Shown one piece after another: positions 15,933 through 23,853 of a stretch of DNA of 64,000 nt. This stretch comes from Kitasatospora sp. NBC_01246 (GTDB lineage Bacteria; Actinomycetota; Actinomycetes; Streptomycetales; Streptomycetaceae), in the NCBI RefSeq assembly GCF_036226505.1, contig NZ_CP108484.1, forward strand, positions 310,001 to 374,000, written 5' to 3'. The position numbers and the translations under genes were made by a program. The notes beneath the pieces were generated by a model, which was not told the origin of the DNA, searched no databases, and saw nothing but the letters and a program-made list of their open reading frames with translations. How positions within the stretch are numbered: the first letter of the stretch is position 1; each line of letters begins with the position of its first letter.

Positions 15933-16889
15933 TCACGGCGTGCCGGTGAAAGCGCGCCGGTAGGCGCGGGGCGGGACTCCCCGGCGCCGCACGAACTGTT
16001 CGCGCAGGACGGCGGCGCTTCCGTAGCCGACCCGGCGGGCGATCTCCTCGACCGGCAGGTCGGTGGCTTCGAGGAGTTCCTCGGCCCGGCTCAGGCGCAG
16101 GTCCCGCAGCCAGGCGTGCGGGGTGGTGCCGGTCGCGGCGGTGAAGCGGCGGGCGAAGGAGCGCCTGCTCATCAGGGCGCGGCGGGCCAGTTCCGTGACG
16201 GGCAGGGGCTCGTGGAGGTGCTCGCGGGCCCAGCCGAGGACCTCGGCGAGCCGCTCGTCCTGGCCGTTCCCGGGGACGGGCGCGGCCAGGTACTGGGCCT
16301 GCCCGCCGTCGCGGTGGGAGGCCAGCACCATGTCGCGGGCGACGGCATTGGCCAGGGCGGCGCCGTACTCCCGCCTCAGCAGGTGGAGGCAGAGGTCGAA
16401 ACCCGCGGCGGCTCCGGCGCCCGTGACGACGTCTCCGTCGTCGATGTAGAGCGCGTCCGGGGCCACCGTGACGTCCGGGTAGCGGCCGGCGAGCAGGTCG
16501 GCGAACCGCCAGTGGGTGGTCGCCCGCCGGCCGGTGAGCAGTCCGGCGGCGGCGAGCGCGAACGTACCGACGCAGTGGGCCGCGACCACGGCGCCGCGCG
16601 CGTGCGCGGCCCGCAGCGCGTCGAGCACGGCGGGGGCGGGCGGTTCACGGAATCCGGCCCCGGGCAGCGCGATGAGCAGATCGGCGCCGGCGAACCGGTC
16701 CAGTCCGTGCGGGACGGCGAGCGGCACTCCGCAGTCCGTGGGCACCGGTCCGGGGCGGTCGGAGCAGAGGGCGAAGTCGAAACCGGGCACCGCCGCTCCG
16801 TGCGGACCGAACACCTCGGTGACGATGCCGACGGCGAGCATGCCCACGCCGGGCGGGACGTAGGCGGCGACGGTCCGGAAAGGCGGCAC
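15933..16889 (-). CDS. GlxA/FtrA-type AraC-family regulator (DJ-1/PfpI domain plus HTH)
   Basis: A 318-residue regulator. The N-terminal domain (about residues 5-175) is a DJ-1/PfpI-like, glutamine-amidotransferase-type fold without enzyme function in this family; VVAAHCVGTFALAAAGLL is the nucleophile-elbow region with Cys kept. The C-terminal part (about 215-315) is an AraC double helix-turn-helix (LPVTELARRALMSRRSFARR and VEEIARRVGYGSAAVLREQF). GTG at 16889 gives the usual family start (VPPFRTVAAYV); GTG at 16916 is also possible. It is divergent from a metallo-beta-lactamase-fold gene and probably controls it through the repeat at 16911-16945. Confidence 0.88.
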   Translation of the reverse strand: MPPFRTVAAYVPPGVGMLAVGIVTEVFGPHGAAVPGFDFALCSDRPGPVPTDCGVPLAVPHGLDRFAGADLLIALPGAGFREPPAPAVLDALRAAHARGAVVAAHCVGTFALAAAGLLTGRRATTHWRFADLLAGRYPDVTVAPDALYIDDGDVVTGAGAAAGFDLCLHLLRREYGAALANAVARDMVLASHRDGGQAQYLAAPVPGNGQDERLAEVLGWAREHLHEPLPVTELARRALMSRRSFARRFTAATGTTPHAWLRDLRLSRAEELLEATDLPVEEIARRVGYGSAAVLREQFVRRRGVPPRAYRRAFTGTP

Positions 16890-16910
16890 GCAGGCAGTGT
16901 CGCACAGGGT

Positions 16911-16945
16911 TGGCACGAATCCTGCGATCACCGGCAGACGTGCCA
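16911..16945. promoter_or_regulatory. Inverted repeat TGGCACG-N21-CGTGCCA in a divergent promoter
   Basis: Perfect 7-base arms with a 21-base centre, between the GlxA-type regulator gene and the hydrolase gene at 16983. The spacing puts both arms on one face of the helix, as expected for a dimeric regulator. Confidence 0.45.
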
Positions 16946-16982
16946 CTCGTGAGCCGCCGTCAAGACCGGAAGGATCGAAGCC

Positions 16983-17576
16983 ATGACAGACGCACCGCTC
17001 GGCCGCAGCGCCGCCTTCAAGGTCCTGACCACCGGCTACGTGGGCTCCACCGGCCCCGGGGTCGCCGCCACCGTCTCCTACATCTCCGACGCCGGACGGC
17101 ACGTGATCTTCGACCCGGGCATGGTGGCGAGCCGTGACCACATCCTCGCCCCGCTCGCGGAACTGGGCCTCGGCCCCGACGACATCACCGACGTGGTGCT
17201 CAGCCACCACCACCCCGACAACACCATGAACGTGGGCCTCTTCGGCCGGGCCCGGGTGCACGACCACAAGGTCGAGTACCTGGGCGACCACTGGACCAAC
17301 CGGGACGCCGAGGGCTACGAACTCACCCCGTCGCTGCGGCTGATCCGCACCCCGGGCCACAGCCCCGAGGACATCACCCTGCTGGCGGGCACGGACTCGG
17401 GCGTGGTGGCCTTCGCCGGCGACCTGTGGTGGCACGCCGACGGCCCGGCGGACGACCCGGTGGCCCCGGACCGCGAGGTGCTGCGCGCCTCCCGGCTGCG
17501 GGTGCTGGCCGCGGCGGACCTGATCGTGCCCGGCCACGGCGGGCCCTTCGTGGCGGACGACACCACCCCGCGGTAG
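16983..17576 (+). CDS. Metallo-beta-lactamase-fold hydrolase (MBLAC1-like)
   Basis: A 197-residue hydrolase. The zinc motif is SHHHPDN (His75, His77, Asp79; Asn80 replaces the last His of HxHxDH), followed by TPGHSPED, FAGDLWWH and VPGHGGPF, the other metal-site segments. The short single-domain form and the HHHPDN variant match the MBLAC1-like/unassigned MBL-fold group; substrates may be thioesters, lactones or nucleic acids. ATG at 16983 with GGAAGG nine bases upstream. It is divergent from the GlxA-type regulator and no other gene follows within 1.5 kb. Confidence 0.85.
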   Translation: MTDAPLGRSAAFKVLTTGYVGSTGPGVAATVSYISDAGRHVIFDPGMVASRDHILAPLAELGLGPDDITDVVLSHHHPDNTMNVGLFGRARVHDHKVEYLGDHWTNRDAEGYELTPSLRLIRTPGHSPEDITLLAGTDSGVVAFAGDLWWHADGPADDPVAPDREVLRASRLRVLAAADLIVPGHGGPFVADDTTPR

Positions 17577-19083
17577 CGGTCCGGCCGGCCCGGTCGGGCG
17601 CCGCCCGGCGGAGTCCACCGGGACCCGGAACCGCCAGGACACGAGGACGCGTCCTCGCCCGTACGAACTGCGCCGATCCCAGGGGGGCCGTCCGCACTCG
17701 CACGAGTGCGCAACACCACGACGGGCGGACCGAGTCGTGGGGCCGGTGGTGCCGCGCCGCGCGACCGGGCCGCCCCGCCGCCCACGCCCACCGGCGCCGA
17801 ACCCGAACGCGGCACAACGGCGAGCCGAACGCCGCGGAACGGGGAGCCGATCGCCGACGAAGGAAACCTCCGGCGCTTCGGCGGGCGTCATGGACCGGTC
17901 GGTGATGTCGGCGCGCTCCCCGTGCGGGAATGCGGGACGCGCGACCGGTTCGCGCGTGCGGACCGGCCGGGTTCGGCGCAATCCCGGCCGGTCCGACCCG
18001 AGGGCGCCCGCGGGGATCTCCAGCCCGCCTTCCCCGGCGCGGTCGCCCAGGTGGGCGCCCTGCTCGGCGGCGCTCCGGAGGTCCGTCGGCGGGGGTTCGG
18101 TTCCGCCGGCCCCGGCCTCGGAATCCGCTGGGCAGAGGCGGTCGGCCGACGAGTCGCCGGGCCGCTCGGAGCCGGTCCGGAATTCCCGGTGGCGCCGACC
18201 GGACCCCGCGCCCGGGCGGCCCGTGACGATGGATCACCGGCGCCGTCGGGCACGTCTCGGAGCGGGCGGATGCGCGGCGTTCCGACCGGTACCGATTACC
18301 CGCGACCAGGGAATCCGGCCGACGCCGGATATCGCCCGTTCCGGCGAACACCGGAAATTCCTCGGACATACTTCGCGCCGGTTCGCCCAAGGCATTTGAC
18401 GAATTCTCGGCCGAGGCCGAGGACATTCCGTCCGGCTCCGTTCCGGATCGAATCACCGTCGGGCCGGTCCGCTGATACCTGTCCCGCGGTATCGACCGGG
18501 GCAGCGCGGACCGACCGGTCTGCGCCGGCCCGGCGTCCGGCCGGCGGGGCGGACACCCGGGGGCGGACACGCGGGTCGTCAAGCGACCGCGCGGGTGGGT
18601 CTCCGCCACCGCCGGGAGCGAGCGCTCCGGCCGGCGCCGGTCGCGCCGCCCGGGACGGGGGGGCTTGGGCCCAATGTCGGCATTGTCCGCGAACCAACGT
18701 CTGCGACAAGCGATTTGAGTAACCGCCAGCTCCGCGCCACGGTCACTTTCGGCAGGTCGCGACCGTCCCGCCGGGCGCCGCCGAACAGTCCCTCGATGGT
18801 CTACGCCAATCCTTGACAGCGCTCACGTGGGTGCCACAGGATGATCGCCAGCCGCCGCTTACCCAGGGCGCGGAACAGGTGATTCATCCACTTCACACAG
18901 GCCGTTCACGGGGGACGGGCTGTCGACGCCCGCAATGACGCGGGCGGCACAGTCATGTCGAAGTCTGTACACAGTTCCCTGTAGCCGCCGCATGCCATCT
19001 GCCGAACTGGCCGGGGGGCTTTCGCCTGCCCTCTCGCAGGCCCGGTCGGCCGTGCCACCAGACGAGATGAGGTTTCGTCAGAC
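17577..19083. other. 1.5-kb region without a convincing gene, upstream of the biosynthetic cluster
   Basis: Frames of 100-400 codons cross this stretch, but all translate to Arg/Gly/Pro/Ala-rich sequence with no ribosome sites, and the frames on opposite strands mirror each other. From about 18280 the base composition becomes less GC-rich, typical of regulatory DNA. A promoter match (18813-18842) and a leader of roughly 240 bases precede the first cluster gene at 19084. The leader contains short GC stems, for instance around 18937-18952, that might be attenuator elements. Confidence 0.5.
18813..18842 (+). promoter_or_regulatory. Sigma-70-type promoter for the biosynthetic cluster
   Basis: A perfect TTGACA (-35) and CAGGAT (-10, one mismatch from TAGGAT) separated by 18 bases. 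It is the best housekeeping promoter match seen in the window, placed about 240 bases before the first cluster gene and pointing towards it. Confidence 0.6.
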
Positions 19084-20568
19084 GTGCAAGGCAATGCAGA
19101 CACATCAGCCATACCCGCCGTACGAGCAGTACCCCTCGCCCGTAGACCCGAGCACGCGCCGCCGGACTTCGAAGCCGACATGTGGGCCCGGATGGCCCTG
19201 CCCGCCGCACCGTCCGAGTCGCCCGCCGAGTCGGCCGCGGCTCCGGGCCTCAGGCTCGCGCTGTCCCTGCTGGAGGAAGGCGCGCTGACCAGCCGGGCCG
19301 ACCGTTCCCGCAGGTCGCACGGGGCTCGGGCGGTCCCGTCCGCCGGGGCCGTGTACCCCTACGAGTTCGCCGTCCTCACCATGGAGAACGGCGCGCCGGC
19401 CGCCTTCCGGGTCGACGCCGACCGCCGGACCTGCACCCGGCTGGCCACCGGGGACGTCGCCGGAGCACTGCACGCCTCGACGCTGGCGATCCCCGGAGAC
19501 GGCGGCGCGGTCATCGTCACCCTCACCCGGCCCTGGTTGTCGATGCGCAAGTACGGCGACCGCGGCTACCTGTACACCCAGCTCGACGCCGGGCACGCCG
19601 CCGGGAACCTGCTGCTGGCCACCACCGGCCGGGGCGCGCCGGGGACGCTGCGGCTGCGCTTGCCCCGGTTACCCCTCTCGGACCTGCTGGAGGCGGGCGA
19701 GAACTGCCGGGAGGTGCACTCCGCCCTCCTGGTACCGGCGGCCGAGGCCGACGACGCCTGGACCCGCTGGACGGTGCACGACGGCGCCGCCCGGGACGGA
19801 CACGCGCCCACCTGGCGGTCCTGGCTGGAGCAGACCTGCTGGGACTCCCTCTCCGCGCGGGCGGAGCACCCCGGGACGGACGGCGCACCCGACGCCCTCG
19901 CCCCCCTCGCGGACCTGCGCGACCGCGCGCGGCCAGGCGGTGGCCAGCCCGGTCTGGGCGATCCGTCCGAGTGGCCGAAGCTGCTCGCCACGCGGGCCTC
20001 CAGCAAGGCGTTCGTTCCCGGTACCGTCCCCGCGGCCGACGTCTGGCAGGCCGTCTCGGCCCTCTCCACGCCGGTGCGGACGGACCTGCCGGCCGCCTCG
20101 CCGATGGGCGCCACCCTGGTCCTGCGGTCGGCCGAGGAACCGGAGCAGAACGCCGTGCACCCGTTGACCGGCGAGGGCGCGCGGCGCACCGACCGGCTGC
20201 CCTCCGCCGACGAGGTGGTGCGCGCCTGCATGCAGCAGCGCACCCTCGCCGGCGCCGCCGCCGTGGTGCTGCTCCACGCACCGCGCACCGCGCTCACCGA
20301 CAGCGCCGGCGACTCGGCCGCCGGCGCCGAGGACCTCCGCGAGCTGGCCTTCCGCTGCGGCGCCCTGGGGCAGCTGCTCTATCTGGGAGCGAACCGCGCC
20401 CGGATCGGCGTGACCGGCGTCGGCGGGTTCGACGCGGCGCTCTGGCACACCCTGGCCGGGCTGCCGGAGAGCGACGAGATCCTCTACGTCCTGATGCTCG
20501 GCCGTCCGGACGACTCCGGTGTCAAGCTCGACCGGCTCGCCACCGCCCATGCCCAGAACGAGCGGTGA
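19084..20568 (+). CDS. SagB/ThcOx-type FMN dehydrogenase with two nitroreductase domains
   Basis: A 494-residue flavin oxidoreductase. The first half has the SagB-type pattern RAVPSAGAVYPYEF (about residues 82-95); the second half is another nitroreductase-like domain (ATRASSKAF near residue 305, then ELAFRCGALGQLLYLG and DEILYVLMLGRP at the end). SagB/McbC enzymes oxidise azolines to azoles; relatives dehydrogenate peptides or small rings. No cyclodehydratase or precursor peptide gene is nearby, so here it more likely oxidises a carrier-bound or free small ring. GTG at 19084 is the first codon, with GAGG eleven bases upstream. It is the first gene of the cluster, seven bases before the adenylation gene. 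Confidence 0.8.
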   Translation: MQGNADTSAIPAVRAVPLARRPEHAPPDFEADMWARMALPAAPSESPAESAAAPGLRLALSLLEEGALTSRADRSRRSHGARAVPSAGAVYPYEFAVLTMENGAPAAFRVDADRRTCTRLATGDVAGALHASTLAIPGDGGAVIVTLTRPWLSMRKYGDRGYLYTQLDAGHAAGNLLLATTGRGAPGTLRLRLPRLPLSDLLEAGENCREVHSALLVPAAEADDAWTRWTVHDGAARDGHAPTWRSWLEQTCWDSLSARAEHPGTDGAPDALAPLADLRDRARPGGGQPGLGDPSEWPKLLATRASSKAFVPGTVPAADVWQAVSALSTPVRTDLPAASPMGATLVLRSAEEPEQNAVHPLTGEGARRTDRLPSADEVVRACMQQRTLAGAAAVVLLHAPRTALTDSAGDSAAGAEDLRELAFRCGALGQLLYLGANRARIGVTGVGGFDAALWHTLAGLPESDEILYVLMLGRPDDSGVKLDRLATAHAQNER

Positions 20569-20575
20569 GGCCACG

Positions 20576-22015
20576 ATGAACGCCGTCCTTCCCCACGCCT
20601 TCACGGACGCCCTCGCCCGCCACGGCGACCGCGTGGCGGTCACCGACCCCGACGCGTCGCTCAGCTACGCCGAACTGGCCGACCGGGCCCGGGCCGCCGC
20701 CGCCCGCCTCGCCCCGTACGGCGTGGCCGGCGACCGACTGCGGATCGGCCTGTACGCCACCAACTCCACCGACTACGTGGTGGGTTACCTGGCGGCACTG
20801 TTCGCCGGCGCGGTCCCCTTCCTGGCCGACTCGGCCTTCGGACCGTTCGAGCTGTCCCGGATCGCCGAGGACTGCGGGCTGGACCTGCTGATCCACGCTC
20901 CGGACGCCGACGTCGAGCAGGTCACCGCGGAAGTCCTCACGGCGGGAGGCGAGTTCGGCGCCCTCACGGTCAGCCGGGTGCGCCGCTCCGCCACCCCTCC
21001 CCCGCCGCTGCTGCCCGGCACCGAGGTGTGCCGCTTCACCTCCGGCTCCACCGGCCGGCCCAACTGCATCGAGTTCTCCGGCACGGCCGTGCTCGCGGCG
21101 GCCCGCAACTGGGCCGAGGGCACCGGACTCTCGGCCCAGGACCGGATCGCCTGCCTGGCCGCGCTCTCCAATGGCCTGGCCTTCAACACCTCGCTGCTGG
21201 CGGCCTTCCTGCCCGGTGCCTCGCTGCACCTGTCACGCGGCCTGCCGACCGCCTCCCGGATCGTGCGGCTGCTGGAGAGCACCGGCGCCACCCGCCTGGT
21301 GGCGTTCCCGGCACTGTACGAGTCGATCGTGCGGCGCTCCTCGACCGGGGGCTTCACGGGTGTCCGGGCCGCGATCTCCTCCGGCGCCCCGCTGCGCGAC
21401 AGCGTCCGCGAGGAGTTCACCCGGCTCACCGGCGTACCGGTCCACAACTACTACGGCGTGGCCGAGGCCGGGCCCCTGACCTACGCGGCCGACGGTGACG
21501 GCACCGGGCTCGGCACCGCGCTGCCCGGCGTGGAACTGATCGCCGACGAGCAGGGCGTCCGGGTCCGGAGCGAGTCTATGGGCTCGCGCTACCTCAACGC
21601 GCCCGGCGTCTTCGAGGAGCGGATCGACGCCGAGGGCCGCTACCTCACCGGCGACCAGGGCCACCTGGTCGACGGCGTGCTCCACCTGACCGGGCGCACC
21701 GGGCGGCTGGTCAACGTCGGCGGGCGCAAGATCGACCCGATCGAGGTCACCGAGGTGCTGCGTGAGGCCGCCGGGGTGCTGGACGCGGTCGCCTTCGAGG
21801 CCGAGAGCCGGCACGGCGAGCCGATCCTGGCCGCCGTCGTCGCCGTCGGGCCCGGTCCGACCGCGCAGTCCCTGCGCAGCCACTGCTCGGCGGTGCTGCC
21901 CTCCTTCAAGGTGCCCTCGGTCCTCCACCTGGTGGACCGGATCCCGGTGAACTCGATCGGCAAGCCTTCCGTCGAGCGCCTGCGGCGGCTGCTCGCCGAC
22001 GCCCAGAGCAACTGA
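20576..22015 (+). CDS. Free-standing adenylation enzyme (ANL superfamily, NRPS-like)
   Basis: A 479-residue acid-activating enzyme that should adenylate a carboxylic acid and load it on the carrier protein of the next gene. Motifs: FTSGSTGRPN (phosphate loop, about residue 152), NYYGVAEAG, YLTGDQGHL and LTGRTGRLVNVGGRKID (hinge) and NSIGKPSVERL with the C-terminal Lys near 460. In the A4 region (ALSNGLAFNTSLL) I do not see the Asp that usually holds the alpha-amino group of amino acids, so an aryl, hydroxy, beta-amino or short acyl acid is possible. GAGG five bases before the ATG. Acid identity is unknown. Confidence 0.85.
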   Translation: MNAVLPHAFTDALARHGDRVAVTDPDASLSYAELADRARAAAARLAPYGVAGDRLRIGLYATNSTDYVVGYLAALFAGAVPFLADSAFGPFELSRIAEDCGLDLLIHAPDADVEQVTAEVLTAGGEFGALTVSRVRRSATPPPPLLPGTEVCRFTSGSTGRPNCIEFSGTAVLAAARNWAEGTGLSAQDRIACLAALSNGLAFNTSLLAAFLPGASLHLSRGLPTASRIVRLLESTGATRLVAFPALYESIVRRSSTGGFTGVRAAISSGAPLRDSVREEFTRLTGVPVHNYYGVAEAGPLTYAADGDGTGLGTALPGVELIADEQGVRVRSESMGSRYLNAPGVFEERIDAEGRYLTGDQGHLVDGVLHLTGRTGRLVNVGGRKIDPIEVTEVLREAAGVLDAVAFEAESRHGEPILAAVVAVGPGPTAQSLRSHCSAVLPSFKVPSVLHLVDRIPVNSIGKPSVERLRRLLADAQSN

Positions 22016-22042
22016 GCCCCTCCCCCAGCCCAGGAGAACCCC

Positions 22043-22306
22043 ATGGACAACAGCTCCCTCCACACCAAGATCCTCGACCTCGCGGTCGCGGCCGGCGACG
22101 GCAGCTTCACCGCACGCGAGCTCGCCGAGGCCGGCTACTCGCTGCGCGCGGTCAGCTTCTCCTCGCTCTCCTACATGCGCCTGATCGACAGCATCGAGAA
22201 CGACCTCGGCGTCTACCTGGACCCGGAGGTCGACGCCGAGCACTACGAGACCATCGACAGCGTCGCGGCGCTGGTGGTCGCCAGCGGTGTCGGCGCCGAT
22301 GCCTGA
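22043..22306 (+). CDS. Acyl/peptidyl carrier protein
   Basis: An 87-residue carrier protein. The phosphopantetheine site is expected in FSSLSYMRLID, with Ser41 as attachment point; the usual DSL is here SSL. Acidic helices (SIENDLGVYLDPEVDAEHYE) are typical. It follows the adenylation gene by 27 bases and has AGGAG six to seven bases before the ATG; its end overlaps the next gene. It presumably carries the activated acid while the dehydrogenases and condensation enzyme act. Confidence 0.85.
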   Translation: MDNSSLHTKILDLAVAAGDGSFTARELAEAGYSLRAVSFSSLSYMRLIDSIENDLGVYLDPEVDAEHYETIDSVAALVVASGVGADA

Positions 22307-23018
22307 GGCACCCGCGACCGGCGGCCCCACCCTGGGCGTCGTCGGTCGCGGGCGGCTCGGCGCGGCGCTGCTGGCGGCCTGCCGGGCGGACGGCACGCGG
22401 GTTTCGCTGACCGCCTCCCGCGGCGGCGGCTGGCAGGTCGACGCCGTGCCCGACGTCCTCGTGGACGCCAGCGCGCCCGACGCGCACCCGGACGTGCTCG
22501 ACTACTGCGCGGCGCACCGGGTGCCGCTCGTCGCCTGCGTCTCCAACCTGACGGACGCCCAGTGGACGTCCCTGGCGGAGCTGGCGACGGTGGTCCCGGT
22601 GGTCCGGGCCACCAACCTCTCCTTCGCCCACTACCTCCAGCTGCGCATCGCCGAGTTCACCGCGGCCCTCACCCGGGGTCCACTCGGCGCGGCCACCACC
22701 ACCGTCCGGGAGCGGCACCCGATCGGCAAGGCGCACCGGCCGAGCGCCACCGCCGTGGTCCTGGCCCGGGCCTGGGCCGGCGCGAGCGGCCGGGAGGTGG
22801 CCGACATCGCCGACGAGCGAGCCGGACTCCCCGTCAGCGAACACGAGTTGACCCACACCTGGGACGGCGAGTCGCTGCACGTACGGCACCACGTCGGCAG
22901 CTGGGCGGTGCCGGCCAGGGGTGCGCTGACGGCCGCCGACTGGGCCCGCACCGCGCCTCCCGGCCTGGTCACCATGCGGACCGTCTACGACGACCTGACA
23001 GCAAGGAGCACGCCATGA
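22299..23018 (+). CDS. DapB-like (dihydrodipicolinate reductase family) oxidoreductase
   Basis: A 239-residue protein with DapB layout: N-terminal nucleotide-binding loop GVVGRGRLG (residues 13-21), VDASAPDAHPDVLDYCAAH, then the active-site region ERHPIGKAHRPSATA. His140 and Lys144 match the catalytic His/Lys of DapB, but PSGTA has become PSATA, so the substrate pocket is likely changed. DapB reduces a cyclic imine in lysine synthesis; a dedicated copy in a secondary cluster suggests reduction of another cyclic imine or enamine. ATG at 22299 overlaps the carrier gene by eight bases; GTG at 22287 is an alternative. It ends in an ATGA overlap with the aldolase gene. Confidence 0.78.
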   Translation: MPEAPATGGPTLGVVGRGRLGAALLAACRADGTRVSLTASRGGGWQVDAVPDVLVDASAPDAHPDVLDYCAAHRVPLVACVSNLTDAQWTSLAELATVVPVVRATNLSFAHYLQLRIAEFTAALTRGPLGAATTTVRERHPIGKAHRPSATAVVLARAWAGASGREVADIADERAGLPVSEHELTHTWDGESLHVRHHVGSWAVPARGALTAADWARTAPPGLVTMRTVYDDLTARSTP

Positions 23019-23764
23019 CCACCGCAGAGGGGCGGCCGCTGAGCCCCGCCGAACGCCGGCTCGTCCTCCAGGTCGCGGTCGGCGCGCGGATGCTCTCCCT
23101 CGACGGGCACGACGACTTCAACCAGGGCCAGATCTCGGCCCGGATCCCCGGCCGGGACGAGTTCTTCATCAAGGGCGCCCTGGTCGGCTTCGACGAGGCC
23201 GCCCCCGCCGACGTGGTCCGCTGCCCGGTCGACCACACGCTGCCCGCCCCGCCACTGGCGCCCCCGGAGCTGCCGCTCCACCAGGCGATCTACCGGGCGC
23301 GCCCGGACGTCAACGGCATCGTGCACAGCCATGCGCCGTACACCCTGCTGTTCGGGGCCACCGACCTGCCGATGCGCCCGATCTCGCACGACGGCGCGTA
23401 CTTCCGGGACCGGATCGGGCTGTTCACCGAGACCAGCAACACCGTCCTGGACATCGACACCGGTGACCACATCGCCAAGGACCTCGACGACCACCCGGCC
23501 GTCCTGCTCCGGAACCACGGTGGCGTGATCGTCGGCAAGAGCGTGCGGCACGCCGCCGTCTTCGCCCAGGTGCTGGAGCGCGCCTGCCGGCTCCAGCTGA
23601 CCGCCGAGGGCACCGGCGTCCCGTACGCCTGGTCCACCGAGCAGGACGTGGCCGCCAAGCAGGACTTCATCTACGCCGACCTCTCCGTCCGCTCGTACTG
23701 GGACTACGCCGTCCGCCGGGTCGGCCGGCACTGGCCCGAGACCGCCGACTGGGCCCGCGGCTGA
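23015..23764 (+). CDS. Class II aldolase/adducin family protein (AraD/FucA-like)
   Basis: A 249-residue zinc aldolase-like enzyme. Zinc ligands are visible as HSHAPY (His104, His106) and RNHGGVIVG (His168), with Glu85 in PPELPLH at the catalytic position. The family joins or splits carbonyl compounds, often phosphorylated ones such as dihydroxyacetone phosphate, and also includes decarboxylases. Its ATG overlaps the DapB-like stop, with AAGGAG six to seven bases upstream. A HAD phosphatase later in the same cluster could remove a phosphate left by this step. It may instead act as a decarboxylase or epimerase. Confidence 0.82.
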   Translation: MTTAEGRPLSPAERRLVLQVAVGARMLSLDGHDDFNQGQISARIPGRDEFFIKGALVGFDEAAPADVVRCPVDHTLPAPPLAPPELPLHQAIYRARPDVNGIVHSHAPYTLLFGATDLPMRPISHDGAYFRDRIGLFTETSNTVLDIDTGDHIAKDLDDHPAVLLRNHGGVIVGKSVRHAAVFAQVLERACRLQLTAEGTGVPYAWSTEQDVAAKQDFIYADLSVRSYWDYAVRRVGRHWPETADWARG

Positions 23765-23786
23765 CCCGCGGGCCCGGCCCGCCACG

Positions 23787-23806
23787 GGCCGCCCCTCGGG
23801 GCGGCC
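23787..23806 (+). terminator. Hairpin between the aldolase and MFS genes
   Basis: Perfect 9-base arms (GGCCGCCCC / GGGGCGGCC) with a two-base centre, in the only larger gap (89 bases) of the cluster. It may attenuate transcription, so the last five genes could be expressed at a different level. Confidence 0.4.
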
Positions 23807-23853
23807 GGAGATCCCCCCACCACCCCCGCAGACACGCACAGAGCCGGAGCGCC

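Noticed and set aside
17577..18800. Coding genes in the 1.5-kb gap (several frames over 200 codons)
   Set aside because: No ribosome sites, Arg/Gly/Pro-rich translation in all frames, and mirrored frames on both strands.
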